64,000 nucleotides of DNA. Source: Zhongshania aliphaticivorans (GTDB taxonomy: Bacteria; Pseudomonadota; Gammaproteobacteria; Pseudomonadales; Spongiibacteraceae). How positions within the stretch are numbered: the first letter of the stretch is position 1; each line of letters opens with the position of its first letter. Below are positions 1 through 9,353 of this stretch, piece by piece. The stretch is taken from assembly GCF_902705875.1 (NCBI RefSeq), contig NZ_CACSIK010000001.1:2723166-2787165 (forward strand), read 5' to 3'. A program made the position numbers and the translations under genes. The notes under the pieces are model-generated. The model saw nothing but the letters and a program-made list of their open reading frames with translations, searched no databases and was not told the DNA's origin.

Positions 1-18
1 TAATCAGTCTTAAGGACA

Positions 19-450
19 TTAATCTACTTTTCGAGACAACTTTCCTACAGACGTCCCTGTCGCCGTAAGCACACCATCAGAAGTGTAGAGCTTGGCCTCA
101 AAAAAGCCGGTTTTATAACCCGCCTTAACGATTTTACCCTCTGCCAGTATTTTGCCTGCACGGGTGGGTTCTAAATAGGTGGTGTGTATCTCAAGAGACG
201 ACATATTAACAATGCTATGATCCAAGCCCCACAATACATGGCTCATTGCCGCGTCTAGCATGGCGGTGACAAAGCCACCCTGCACCACGTCGACAGAATG
301 GCAAAGTTGAGTATCGACGTTAAATTCCATTTTGCAGGTTTGCTCAATGGGATCTAAGTCGAGCACCTTGGCACCAAGCAATATCAAAAAGGGCAATTGA
401 TCACGGTTAAGATCAGCTATGCTTTCCTGTATCGTTTTAGTCATTAGCAT
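19..450 (-). CDS. PaaI-type hotdog-fold acyl-CoA thioesterase
   Basis: A single hotdog domain fills the roughly 143-residue protein. The helix segment VVQGGFVTAMLDAAMSH is the usual PaaI/4HBT signature, with the catalytic acidic residue in the D-A-A stretch. Proteins of this family hydrolyse acyl- or aryl-CoA thioesters in the cytoplasm. The reading frame is open up to a GTG at 471, but a GGAG ribosome site lies inside that extension, so ATG at 450 or 444 is the likely start. It sits at the end of a minus-strand run of lipid-catabolism genes, consistent with release of CoA from a pathway intermediate. The substrate cannot be read from the sequence. Confidence 0.85.
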   Translation of the reverse strand: MLMTKTIQESIADLNRDQLPFLILLGAKVLDLDPIEQTCKMEFNVDTQLCHSVDVVQGGFVTAMLDAAMSHVLWGLDHSIVNMSSLEIHTTYLEPTRAGKILAEGKIVKAGYKTGFFEAKLYTSDGVLTATGTSVGKLSRKVD

Positions 451-510
451 TAATTGGTTTTCTCCTACCACAGATCATCATTGCCTAGCTTACAACTACT
501 AAATCTACCA

Positions 511-1602
511 CTAAGAATTTGCGGCCATAAATTTCTCTATTTCTAACATCGCTTCATCACCCTCTGGCACCTGATCATGAAAAATATGCCAAACGTGCAA
601 CATATGCGGCCATACCTGCAGTAACGCTGTCGTGCCACTCTGTTTAGCCTTATTAACGTAGCGACAGGCGTCGTCGAAAAACATCTCTGCCGAACTGACG
701 TGAACAAGTATGGGCGGCAAGTTCGAGAGGTCGCCATGAATAGGCGACAACCACGGTTCATGAGGGCGGGCGCGATTGCTAAAAAGACTAAACCACAAAA
801 GCAACGAACGTGGGATTTTCATCAGCTTGCCAAAATCAGGCCCTAGCATTGGATCTGTGGGAATATTTTCACGCATGCTTTTACTAGAACAGGTGCCGTC
901 AACAGGCGGCGACAGCGCAACCGCGGCATTAACCGGACGCAAACCCTCATCCCGCGCCCAAGCCACCAGCGCTAAAAGCAACAAAGCTCCAGCTGAATCC
1001 CCCGCTGCAAAAAAAGTTTTTACTGAAGACGTCCCCTCAGGGCCATTTTCCAAAATCCAACGATAGCTCGTCTGGCAATCTGCCATACAATCCATTCTGC
1101 GGTGCTCTGGTAGCAAGCGGTAATTAATTGCCAATACAGATGTTCCTTGAGATTTTGCTAATCGCGTAGTAATAGCACGATGGCTGAGCGCACTACCTGC
1201 CATAAACCCGCCTCCGTGGAGATAGAGCAAGCGACGATTTGGATCGGCATTGTCGGCAAGCACCCACTCCGCAGCGACACCATCAACATCCACGGGCTGT
1301 ATACGCACTCCGTCTAGCGGGACCTCGCTACCCAAGGCATCGATAGTTTCGCGCATAGTGGGGACTACTTCCCTGAAGGAGCCCTTGGGCTGAGATTTTC
1401 GCCGTTCGTTCAACATATTCAGCGCATCAACGTGGCCCTGACTGGGCGCAAGATTGGCAGGCCTCATCACTGTTTCAGGTGCACCGTCATAGCGACTAAG
1501 GTTTTCTCCACCCAGATAGAAGTGAGTAAATACCCAAAGCAATACCAATAAGATTAAGGCACTTATTAAAATAATTTCGGCAGACAAGACGGTAAACCTC
1601 AA
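511..1602 (-). CDS. membrane-anchored HSL-family alpha/beta hydrolase (esterase)
   Basis: Residues 8-30 form a hydrophobic segment (probable N-terminal membrane anchor). After it comes a hormone-sensitive-lipase-type esterase: oxyanion motif HGGGF at 129-133, YRLLPEH at 161-167, nucleophile elbow GDSAG at 201-205 (Ser203), an acidic residue near 305-311 and a histidine in HMLHVW near 336. These enzymes cleave short- to medium-chain esters. The first codon is TTG. A GAGG site lies nine bases before a second TTG (about 1587), which may be the true start and gives a protein beginning right at the anchor. No other gene is coupled closely to it. Confidence 0.85.
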   Translation of the reverse strand: MRFTVLSAEIILISALILLVLLWVFTHFYLGGENLSRYDGAPETVMRPANLAPSQGHVDALNMLNERRKSQPKGSFREVVPTMRETIDALGSEVPLDGVRIQPVDVDGVAAEWVLADNADPNRRLLYLHGGGFMAGSALSHRAITTRLAKSQGTSVLAINYRLLPEHRRMDCMADCQTSYRWILENGPEGTSSVKTFFAAGDSAGALLLLALVAWARDEGLRPVNAAVALSPPVDGTCSSKSMRENIPTDPMLGPDFGKLMKIPRSLLLWFSLFSNRARPHEPWLSPIHGDLSNLPPILVHVSSAEMFFDDACRYVNKAKQSGTTALLQVWPHMLHVWHIFHDQVPEGDEAMLEIEKFMAANS

Positions 1603-1739
1603 TATTAATTTAACTGTTACAAGCTTACAGGCGCCAACAGCGGAAACAAAATCCCGCTTCCTGAATCATTCAAAGCCAAGCTGACACTGCATTTATAAAA
1701 GAGATATTACTGACAAAAATACAACCCCGCATGGCATCA

Positions 1740-2621
1740 TCACTTGGCAAGAAAGCCTTCGACCTCGGTCATAAAACGATCAAACTGATCATGGTGCAAC
1801 CAATGCCCTGCCTGTGGAATATTAACAGTAGAAACATTTTGAAAATGCTTTATTCGCCCATCAACTTCTGGATCAACGGCGAAAGAATCTTCACCACGCA
1901 ACATTAATATGGGACAACTAATACGCTGCCAAAGTGAATACAAATCAATATATTCATGATCCGGGTAAAGTGCGTGAATGTAGTTGTCGTATTTCCAAGA
2001 ATAAGTGCTATCTTCGTTTTGTTTTAGCGCATGACGGGTTAGATGGATTGCTCGCTCATCATCAAGGTGCCCATTTTCACTACGCATACGGGCCAAGGCT
2101 TCAGCAAAGCTTGGGTAACGCTTGACCTGTCGTGAAGACACGTTGTAGACACTATCCATCCACTCTGTGAGTCGCTGATGGACAGGAATGGAAAGGCTGT
2201 TTTCAATTTCTTCTTTGGACTTTATCAAGCCTTCAATAATAATCATTTTATCAACGATTTCTGGATTTATTCCCGCGTACATCAAGGAAATAAAGCCACC
2301 AAAGGAATGCGCAATAATGGTAATTTTTTTATAACCCTTAACGTGTACTAACTGTGTTAAATCATGGACAAAATCTAGTTGACGATAACTGCCACTTGCC
2401 GACCAATCACTGTCGCCATGACCACGTAAATCAGGGGCTATGATGTTGTAATTTGAGCTCAGCGCCTGAGCAACCCAATCCCAATTCCGACAGTGATCCA
2501 AACCACCATGAATCATGAGAATCGGCTCTGCCTTAGCATCACCCCATTCCACATAATGGAGGCGCAAACGCTGCGAATAGTAGTTTTGTGAAATAGGGTT
2601 CATAGTAAGTGCCAACAACAA
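1740..2621 (-). CDS. alpha/beta hydrolase fold protein
   Basis: A classical alpha/beta hydrolase of 287-293 residues. It has the oxyanion region MIHGGLDH, the nucleophile elbow AHSFGG, a GEDSFAVDP acid region and a final GHWLHHDQ histidine motif, so the triad Ser-Asp-His is complete. The family includes esterases, C-C bond hydrolases and epoxide hydrolases; the exact reaction cannot be assigned. There is no signal peptide. An AAAGG site lies just in front of a row of TTG codons, so translation may begin at TTG 2621 or the following TTGs and not at the ATG at 2603. It follows the patatin gene by 15 bases and is probably co-transcribed with it. Confidence 0.82.
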   Translation of the reverse strand: MLLALTMNPISQNYYSQRLRLHYVEWGDAKAEPILMIHGGLDHCRNWDWVAQALSSNYNIIAPDLRGHGDSDWSASGSYRQLDFVHDLTQLVHVKGYKKITIIAHSFGGFISLMYAGINPEIVDKMIIIEGLIKSKEEIENSLSIPVHQRLTEWMDSVYNVSSRQVKRYPSFAEALARMRSENGHLDDERAIHLTRHALKQNEDSTYSWKYDNYIHALYPDHEYIDLYSLWQRISCPILMLRGEDSFAVDPEVDGRIKHFQNVSTVNIPQAGHWLHHDQFDRFMTEVEGFLAK

Positions 2622-2636
2622 ATACCTTTTTTAAAT

Positions 2637-4091
2637 TTAAGATTTTTTATCGTGACTAGATCGGGACGATACATCAACTATTTTGCCACTATCATAAGTA
2701 GCCAGAATTTCTTTTAACTTGCGGCTAATTTTGGTCTGCTGACGAATCATTTCTAGCTTAGGCCAAGTACAACGTTCGCCAGAATTAACAAGGTGAGTGA
2801 TTTCTTTTGCGCTCGGTGTTGCCAGCACGGTTCTTGGGTTGAAAAATCTATAATCTGGCAGAATATTAATATCGCCGCCGTACTCTTGATTTATCAGCGA
2901 ACGAATCATTCCCGTCACTTGGGTCACTTTGCCATTATTTCTGTCCGCACGACCGAGTATCATGGTAGCGGCATTGACCCATTCACGCGCTGAGCGCCTC
3001 GCGGCTGCACGGAGTATTCCCGCGTTGCTAGGGCGACGTATGGAAGCCGCGTCGAAGGGAATTACAAAAGGGTTCGCTTGACTGACAATATAATGATTGA
3101 CGCCATACAAGCGAGCGAGACGTTTAGCAGGTAAATCGTCGCTGAAAGAGCCGTCAACCCAACGCCGAGAAGGGAGGTAATTCACACGCTCACCGTGATC
3201 ATCCAAGGCTTTTAAGGTAACCGGCTGATAAATTCCCGGTACTGCCGTAGACGCCATCACGGCACTGTGAATCAGCACGCTGGGAGAGGTAGTTTCGTTT
3301 AATAACCGCGATGTTTGATGCGTCTCAGCAGCGGCAATTGAAATATTTACGGCGCGGCCAGTTTTGGCATAAGCCTGTTCAAAGCTTAGGTCCGGCACTA
3401 TTCCAGCAATACTTTCCTCTAGGTCAGTCGGATCGGTCACTCCCGATCTTGCGGCCCCCTCCTTAATATCACCGAGCAAATAGTCTAGATGGAGTTTTTC
3501 CTTTAATTCAGAATCACTGTGAGTACAGAGCATGCTTGCAACGATGGCTCCACCGCTAGAACCAGAAATAACACGAGGCAATAATCCTGCATCCACCAGT
3601 GCCTTGGCGACGCCCATATGAAAGAACAAGAGTGAACCCGAACCGCTAAGCATTAACGCTGTATGGCCAAAACAATGATTCGCGCGTTCAAAAAATTGAG
3701 CCTTTGTGTCAGCGGCAATATCGGCACTGCTGTCATTAGCAATCAAATCTAAGGTGTGCACAATCTCATCGATATACTCTTCAATCAGGTTTTTTGTTCC
3801 CGCCTTGGCGTGCTGATACAGACCTCCGCGCCCCATACCACCGACGTTGCCGTGAATCCCCTCGTTCAAGGTAAACAACAACCCACGAATATCACCCCTA
3901 GCTTTAAGACTCCGTAAACGATCAAGCCGTCCACGAATGGATACGTAGTCGAACTGACTACTGGTATCGGTACGACGCCATTTATCCAGCTTATGATATT
4001 TGTCATAAGACTCGGCAGCGGCTAGCCACTCCTCATAGCTTTGAGCGCTTTTCAAAGCGCGAGAGAGTTGATGGCTAGTTAATATTTGCAT
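2637..4091 (-). CDS. patatin-like triacylglycerol lipase with DUF3336 domain
   Basis: Residues 1 to about 115 match the DUF3336 region that precedes the patatin domain in the SDP1/TGL type of triacylglycerol lipases. The patatin domain follows: a glycine-rich loop GSGSLLFFHMG (150-160), nucleophile motif GSSGG (177-181, Ser179) and the dyad aspartate in DGS (Asp313). The family hydrolyses storage triacylglycerol or phospholipid. The wax-ester/TAG synthase at 23246-24676 in the same window suggests this organism makes neutral lipid that this lipase could mobilise (inference). A GGAG lies 11 bases before the ATG. Confidence 0.88.
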   Translation of the reverse strand: MQILTSHQLSRALKSAQSYEEWLAAAESYDKYHKLDKWRRTDTSSQFDYVSIRGRLDRLRSLKARGDIRGLLFTLNEGIHGNVGGMGRGGLYQHAKAGTKNLIEEYIDEIVHTLDLIANDSSADIAADTKAQFFERANHCFGHTALMLSGSGSLLFFHMGVAKALVDAGLLPRVISGSSGGAIVASMLCTHSDSELKEKLHLDYLLGDIKEGAARSGVTDPTDLEESIAGIVPDLSFEQAYAKTGRAVNISIAAAETHQTSRLLNETTSPSVLIHSAVMASTAVPGIYQPVTLKALDDHGERVNYLPSRRWVDGSFSDDLPAKRLARLYGVNHYIVSQANPFVIPFDAASIRRPSNAGILRAAARRSAREWVNAATMILGRADRNNGKVTQVTGMIRSLINQEYGGDINILPDYRFFNPRTVLATPSAKEITHLVNSGERCTWPKLEMIRQQTKISRKLKEILATYDSGKIVDVSSRSSHDKKS

Positions 4092-4319
4092 TCTTGATGT
4101 AGCTCCAATGTTGTTTTAGTTTTTCTTGTCACAGGCTTTTTAATTCAGCAACTTTAGAACGTTTACTATTGAGCTCCTTCCAAAGGAGCGGTCATAAAAC
4201 CTTAGGCTCGAAATATGTAACAGCGTTCGGGAAGTCGTTAGAAACAAAAATCGTGTCCAGGGCCGTTAGCTGTTTCATTGCGGTCACCCTTGCCAATTGG
4301 GCAGTTATTAATTTTATTT

Positions 4320-5084
4320 TTAATGCTGCTTACGCCCTGCATCCATGACGGTGTCTCTACGCTCATCCAGCGCTGCAGCACTAATTTTTTTGGCATGCGC
4401 TCGACTAATTTTTCCCTCTTCCTCAATTCCTTCACTCAATCCGTGATCAAGCGAGTAATTAATAAGGCGCTGTACGGCTTGCAATGTATCGCGATCAGCG
4501 GCTTGAATATCTTTCGCCAATTCAAGGCAATACGGTATCAATTCATCGGCTGCCAGCACACGGTTAACCAAGCCCCAATTAGCCGCAGTATGCGCATCGA
4601 CATATCGCGCTGAATAACTCATTTCCTTGGCGCGTGATGCACCAACTAACATAGATAAGCGCTGGCTCAGGCCCCAACCCGGCACCACACCCATACGCAC
4701 ATGGGTATCGGCGAACTTAGCCTGCTCTGATGCAATGAGAATGTCGCACATCAACGCAATTTCAAAGCCACCAGTGATCGCAAATCCATTAATAGCACCA
4801 ATGAGCGGTTTACCTAGATTGCGCACCGCGTCGTGAAATTCAGGGCCGCCGTCACCCTCGGACTGCAGTCCTGTTTGGCCCAACTCTTTTAAATCAAGGC
4901 CGGCAGAGAAAGATCGACCAGACCCGGTAAGTATCACCACATCCGTGGCCTGATCAGTCGCCAACCGTTTGAATTCTTGTGCCAGCGCCGCTCTAAGCTC
5001 TAAAGAGAGCGCATTAAGCTGCTCAGGTCTATTTAGAGTGACGGTAGTCACTCCCTCGTCTGTGTGACTGAGTAATACACTCAT
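4320..5084 (-). CDS. enoyl-CoA hydratase/isomerase (crotonase) family protein
   Basis: A crotonase of about 254 residues. Oxyanion-hole segments are visible: SFSAGLDLKEL (first loop) and NGFAITGGFEIALMCDILIAS (second loop), followed by GVVPGWGLSQRL, where many hydratases have a catalytic Glu; here the position reads Gly-Trp-Gly, so isomerase or atypical activity is possible. The frame is open to 5144, but AAGGAG lies seven bases before ATG 5084, which fixes the start. It is downstream of the fused acyl-CoA dehydrogenase (81-base gap) and likely hydrates its product. The last residues (GRKQH) show no targeting signal. Confidence 0.88.
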   Translation of the reverse strand: MSVLLSHTDEGVTTVTLNRPEQLNALSLELRAALAQEFKRLATDQATDVVILTGSGRSFSAGLDLKELGQTGLQSEGDGGPEFHDAVRNLGKPLIGAINGFAITGGFEIALMCDILIASEQAKFADTHVRMGVVPGWGLSQRLSMLVGASRAKEMSYSARYVDAHTAANWGLVNRVLAADELIPYCLELAKDIQAADRDTLQAVQRLINYSLDHGLSEGIEEEGKISRAHAKKISAAALDERRDTVMDAGRKQH

Positions 5085-5165
5085 CTCACCACTCCTTCTA
5101 AAACCGGATTCATCCGCTGAGATGCGAACGCGCAATGCATTCACATTTCAGCAGCGCATTTCTAA

Positions 5166-7535
5166 TCAACCGCGCCCAGTTGGAATGTCGTTGAACGCCA
5201 AACCTTTATCTGCGCGCATCTCTTCAGGTAAACCAAGCACGCGCTCGGAAATGATATTGCGCAAAATTTGGTCGGTGCCGCCTTCGATGCGCAGCGCCGG
5301 TGAACGCATCAACATCGCCTGGAAGCGTGCGCCACCCTCGGCAATATCGGCATCATCAATTACCGCCGCAAAACCCTGCATATCCATCGCGTATTTGGTG
5401 AGGTCCTGCATCAACTCACCCGCAACCAGTTTGCTTATGGAGTTCTCAGGGCCAGGCATGCCCCCTTTCGCTACGAGATTGATTGAGCGAATGCCGGCGT
5501 TCTTCAAGCCAGACACTTTGGAGTAATAATCCGCTAGACGGGCTTTTACGTCAGGACGCGCTATCGCCTTGTCGTTTTCAAGAATCAGCGTGTTTACCAG
5601 CTCCATAAAATCTGCAAGCCCCGTTGGCATAAGTCCACCAATGGCCATACGCTCGTTCATCAATGTTGTGAGCGCCACGCGCCAGCCATCACCAACCTCG
5701 CCAAGGCGCTGCGCGTCGGGAATACGGACGTCTTCGAAATACACTTCGTTGAAGGAGCTACCACCATTGATTTGCTTAATCGGGCGCACGTCTACACCGG
5801 CAGAACGCATATCCACAAAAAACATGGTCAAACCTTTGTGTTTCGCCACCGTCGGATCGGTCCGCGTAATCAGGATACCGTAGTCAGAATGTTGCGCGCC
5901 TGAGGTCCAAATCTTCTGGCCATTAACCACCCACTCATCGCCATCTTTAACTGCTTTGGTACGCAGACCAGCAAGGTCTGAGCCGCTACCAGGCTCAGAA
6001 AAAAGCTGACACCAAACTTCTTCACCACTGGCCAATTTAGGAAGATAGCGCTTTTTCTGGCCTTCACTGGCGTAGGCAATCATAGTTGGCCCACACATAC
6101 CCAAACCGATAATAAACAGGCCAGATAGCTGGCTATAAACACCCTCTTCTTGCCCCCAGATAATACTCTGCATCGGCGTTGCACCACGACCGCCATACTC
6201 CTGTGGCCACATCATTGCTGCCCAGCCGCCTTCAGCCTTCTTACGCTGCCAAGCCTTGGAGACTTCAACGATGTCTTCACCGCCAGTATTCGCCTTGCCA
6301 AATACACTTTTCTTAAGGTGTGGTGCCAAATGTGTCGGCGCGTTCTCTGCTAACCACGCTCGCACTTCTTTCCGGAATGCACTGTCTTCGGGGCTGCTGT
6401 CATTCGGTACTGCGGCGCTATCAACATCGCCACCCTGAGCCGCTATTAAGTCCACCAATTTGCCTTCCCAGACACTGAGCCCACCAAGCTCTAATGTTTG
6501 GTAATTTGAGCGGCGATAGTAGATATGGCAATCAAATTCCCAAGTAAAGCCCATACCACCGTGAACCTGAATATTGTCCTTGGTGCACAACTGATAGGCC
6601 TTTGTGGCAGATACACGCGCTGTCGCCGCAACCAAAGGTAGGTCTGCAGAGCCGGTTGCTAGGACTTCGGCAGCTTCAAAACAATTGGACTCGGCAAGGC
6701 GCAGCGCCGTATACATATCGGCCATTATATGTTTTAACGCTTGAAATGAACCGATAGGCCGACCAAAGGCGTAACGCTCTTTGGCGTATTCTACAGCCAT
6801 GTCTAAGGCCGACTGTGCCCCACCAATTTGCTCAAAGGCAAATAATACCGCGGCGCGGTCATACACTTGCTGGAGCTGATCCCAGCCCTGGCCATCGACA
6901 CCTAGCAACTCAGCTTTTGCGTTATTAAATGTGACCGTTGCCGTATTTTTTGCCGGATCAATGGTGCTGACATTTTTCCGCTCAAAACCGTTATCACTCA
7001 ACTCGACAATAAACATCGCAGGGCCAGCTTCGCCCTTAGCAAGAACGATAGCGATATCCGCAATGCCACCATCTGCTACGGCTAACTTAGTGCCATTTAA
7101 AACATCGCCGCTTACCGAACAGCTAATTGAGGACACTGTCACTTGCTCAAGTGTCTCGGCAACAGCAAAAGCACCAATCAGTTCACCACTGGCAAGTTTA
7201 GGCAACCAGTGCGACTTTTGCTCCTCACTACCAAACTGCACAAGCGCTTCAGTTACCAAATAGACAGTCGATGAAAAAGGAATAGCAGCTGCATGCTTAC
7301 CAAGGCTCTGCGCCACCAAGCATAGACTTTTATAACCCGTTTCGACGCCACCATATTCGGCGGGAACATTAATGCCCATCAGGCCCATCTCGGCCATGCC
7401 TCGCCAAACATCAGCAGAATAAGGCTTCTCGCCATCCAATACCGAGCGGACTTCTTCTATACCGCTGTTATTACTTAGGTATTTATCTACCTGTTCCTGG
7501 ATAACTTTATCGTCTTCTGAAAAATCGAGATTCAT
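5166..7535 (-). CDS. fused tandem acyl-CoA dehydrogenase (two ACAD domains)
   Basis: 789 residues made of two acyl-CoA dehydrogenase units. The first (1 to about 365) has the ACAD fold, ending in HGGMGFTWEFDCHIYYRRS, but lacks the terminal EGG/EGT catalytic glutamate motif. The second (about 385-789) carries the FAD/substrate segment SEPGSGSDLAGL and the catalytic-base motif EGGTDQI (Glu751). One competent and one degenerate half in a single chain is the architecture of mycobacterial FadE34/ChsE3, which replaces the alpha2beta2 heterotetramers of steroid side-chain degradation. The role here is unproven but a bulky acyl-CoA is a reasonable guess. AAGGAG precedes the ATG; the nitroreductase is 30 bases upstream and the crotonase follows. 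Confidence 0.9.
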   Translation of the reverse strand: MNLDFSEDDKVIQEQVDKYLSNNSGIEEVRSVLDGEKPYSADVWRGMAEMGLMGINVPAEYGGVETGYKSLCLVAQSLGKHAAAIPFSSTVYLVTEALVQFGSEEQKSHWLPKLASGELIGAFAVAETLEQVTVSSISCSVSGDVLNGTKLAVADGGIADIAIVLAKGEAGPAMFIVELSDNGFERKNVSTIDPAKNTATVTFNNAKAELLGVDGQGWDQLQQVYDRAAVLFAFEQIGGAQSALDMAVEYAKERYAFGRPIGSFQALKHIMADMYTALRLAESNCFEAAEVLATGSADLPLVAATARVSATKAYQLCTKDNIQVHGGMGFTWEFDCHIYYRRSNYQTLELGGLSVWEGKLVDLIAAQGGDVDSAAVPNDSSPEDSAFRKEVRAWLAENAPTHLAPHLKKSVFGKANTGGEDIVEVSKAWQRKKAEGGWAAMMWPQEYGGRGATPMQSIIWGQEEGVYSQLSGLFIIGLGMCGPTMIAYASEGQKKRYLPKLASGEEVWCQLFSEPGSGSDLAGLRTKAVKDGDEWVVNGQKIWTSGAQHSDYGILITRTDPTVAKHKGLTMFFVDMRSAGVDVRPIKQINGGSSFNEVYFEDVRIPDAQRLGEVGDGWRVALTTLMNERMAIGGLMPTGLADFMELVNTLILENDKAIARPDVKARLADYYSKVSGLKNAGIRSINLVAKGGMPGPENSISKLVAGELMQDLTKYAMDMQGFAAVIDDADIAEGGARFQAMLMRSPALRIEGGTDQILRNIISERVLGLPEEMRADKGLAFNDIPTGRG

Positions 7536-7565
7536 TTACTTGCTCCTTGTTTTTATAAAACAGCT

Positions 7566-8228
7566 TTAGGCAACAAAATTTACAGCGGTGTCGAGAGAGA
7601 CTCGATCCGTCTTGGCTTGGTTGATTGCCGCGTCAGGATCGGGGTAACCAAATGACATGCCAAACAACACCCCTTCACTATCTGACAACGACAGAAACTC
7701 TCGTACCGGCGCAGGAAACTGTCCCAGCGCACCTTGCATACAACAACCAATACCTTGCTCTGCAAGCAGCAGTGCCAGTGATTGCGCATAAATTCCTAAA
7801 TCGACCGCACCCATAATGTTCAGGTACTTTTCCATCGTAAAAAATACCGCATGAGGCGCACCAAAAAACTGCCAGTTTTTTATCATCGCGGCGCCTCGCG
7901 CTTGTTTGTCCTGACGCTCAATACCAAGCGCACCATAGAGTGCGCTAGCAGAACCAAACTGACGTTCTCTATGATCACCTTGATAACTAACAGTCCAATC
8001 AAAATCTGGAGATGGTGGCTTGCCTGACATGACCTCTGTGACTAAGAGAGCACTCAGGGCGTCTTTTTTCTCGCCGGAGATCACATGGGTTTTCCACGGC
8101 TGGGTATTACAATTAGAAGGTGATTGCTGAGCATCGCTAAAAATCTGGTGCAGCACTTCATCGGCAACCGGCTTATCCAAAAAACCGCGTGTCGAAGACC
8201 GTGACGTTAATAGCTGCCTAACACTCAT
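7566..8228 (-). CDS. nitroreductase family FMN-dependent oxidoreductase
   Basis: 220 residues. The N-terminal R-S-S-T-R-G-F segment and the PSNCNTQPWK loop are the FMN-binding signatures of the nitroreductase fold. The C-terminal half has the DLGIYAQSLALLLAEQGIGCCMQ helix and FGMSFGYPD. Such proteins reduce nitro, quinone or enone substrates with NAD(P)H. Its position between the fused dehydrogenase (30 bases downstream) and the kinase gene (71 bases upstream) suggests a reductive step on a catabolic intermediate. A paralogue with the same closing motifs lies at the other end of the window next to another crotonase. GGAGAG precedes the ATG. Confidence 0.88.
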   Translation of the reverse strand: MSVRQLLTSRSSTRGFLDKPVADEVLHQIFSDAQQSPSNCNTQPWKTHVISGEKKDALSALLVTEVMSGKPPSPDFDWTVSYQGDHRERQFGSASALYGALGIERQDKQARGAAMIKNWQFFGAPHAVFFTMEKYLNIMGAVDLGIYAQSLALLLAEQGIGCCMQGALGQFPAPVREFLSLSDSEGVLFGMSFGYPDPDAAINQAKTDRVSLDTAVNFVA

Positions 8229-8299
8229 ATATACTCTCCAAATTTTAGTATGAAATTGTTAAATATTATTCTTAGCCATCGCTCTCACTGCGTCAGACT

Positions 8300-9352
8300 C
8301 TAACCGTTAGGTATGCCTCGTTCAATCCAGCGCTGAGCGCGATTAAATAACGCTACCGTAAAGCCATGCATCATATCCCCAACGCCCTTGTCTGCCTTTC
8401 CGGCGCAGGCACGGGCATGCGTCCCTTCTAGAATGATTCCGAGTTTGAAACACGCCAACACCGCATACCACTGCAATGCCGACAAATCACGATTGGAATA
8501 CTTGCCGTAATGTGCAATTAATTCGGCAATCGATAAGAACCCGTCTGTCGGCTCTATCCTTGCTGTAGCAAAGCCATCATCATCGTCGGTCGTTGCCATT
8601 ACCCAGCCAAGATCCAATAGCGGATCACCAATAGTGCTCATCTCCCAGTCAATCAACGCCGCCAATTCACCATTGTGATTATTAATCATGGTATTGGCCA
8701 AATGGCAGTCGCCATGGATGATCCCAGGCGTCGTGTCTGCGGGGATATTGTTTTCCAACCAGTCGTAAATTTCTTTCTCAAAAGGTAAGTTGCTATCACC
8801 ATAGCCATCCAGCTTGGAAAAACCGTCCAACTCACCACGCCAGCGGCCGGGCTGCCGCTGCAAAAAGCCCTCAGGCTTACCAAAATCTGTCAGCCCTAGA
8901 CTTTTATAGTCCAGCATCCCCAAAGCCGCCAAGGCTTCCATATGGCTCTCTGAAATACGACGACGCATGGCTGCATCGCTGCGATGGGGCTCGGGCATGA
9001 CGGTAGCCGGGTTAAATCCATCCACCGGCTCCATCAAGAAAAATACCGCACCAAGTACTGACTCATCTTCACAATGCGCGATATAGCCAGGGTGTGGCAC
9101 ATTGCTGCCCGCCAAGGATTTCAGCATTCGCGCCTCTCGCAACATCACTTTGTTACTACTGGCACGAAGGTGTCGAGGTGGGCGGCGCAACACAAAGGGG
9201 CGACCACCGCGCTCAAAATACAATAAAATATTCTGGGTGCCGCCGGTTAGTAGGCGCTGATTATCAAAGCTACCGCCCGGAAGGCCTTGCATCTGCATCC
9301 ATTCACCAAGACGGTCAAAGTCTACGAGATCTTTTTCTACTAGAGGAGTCAA
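8300..9352 (-). CDS. APH-fold kinase, ACAD10/11-N-terminal / LvaA-like
   Basis: Aminoglycoside-phosphotransferase-fold kinase of 350 residues. Catalytic loop HGDCHLANT (HGD at 213-215 counted from the start used here) and metal-binding DWE (Asp235) are intact. The frame stays open far upstream, but the strong site GGAGGG lies just before a TTG at 9352, one base after the stop codon of the upstream dehydrogenase. That indicates translational coupling and defines the start. The same domain is fused to the dehydrogenase in ACAD10/ACAD11 and stands alone as LvaA in levulinate catabolism, where it phosphorylates 4-hydroxyacyl-CoA. The kinase-plus-ACAD pairing here suggests that chemistry (inference). 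Confidence 0.85.
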   Translation of the reverse strand: MTPLVEKDLVDFDRLGEWMQMQGLPGGSFDNQRLLTGGTQNILLYFERGGRPFVLRRPPRHLRASSNKVMLREARMLKSLAGSNVPHPGYIAHCEDESVLGAVFFLMEPVDGFNPATVMPEPHRSDAAMRRRISESHMEALAALGMLDYKSLGLTDFGKPEGFLQRQPGRWRGELDGFSKLDGYGDSNLPFEKEIYDWLENNIPADTTPGIIHGDCHLANTMINNHNGELAALIDWEMSTIGDPLLDLGWVMATTDDDDGFATARIEPTDGFLSIAELIAHYGKYSNRDLSALQWYAVLACFKLGIILEGTHARACAGKADKGVGDMMHGFTVALFNRAQRWIERGIPNG

Positions 9353-9353
9353 C

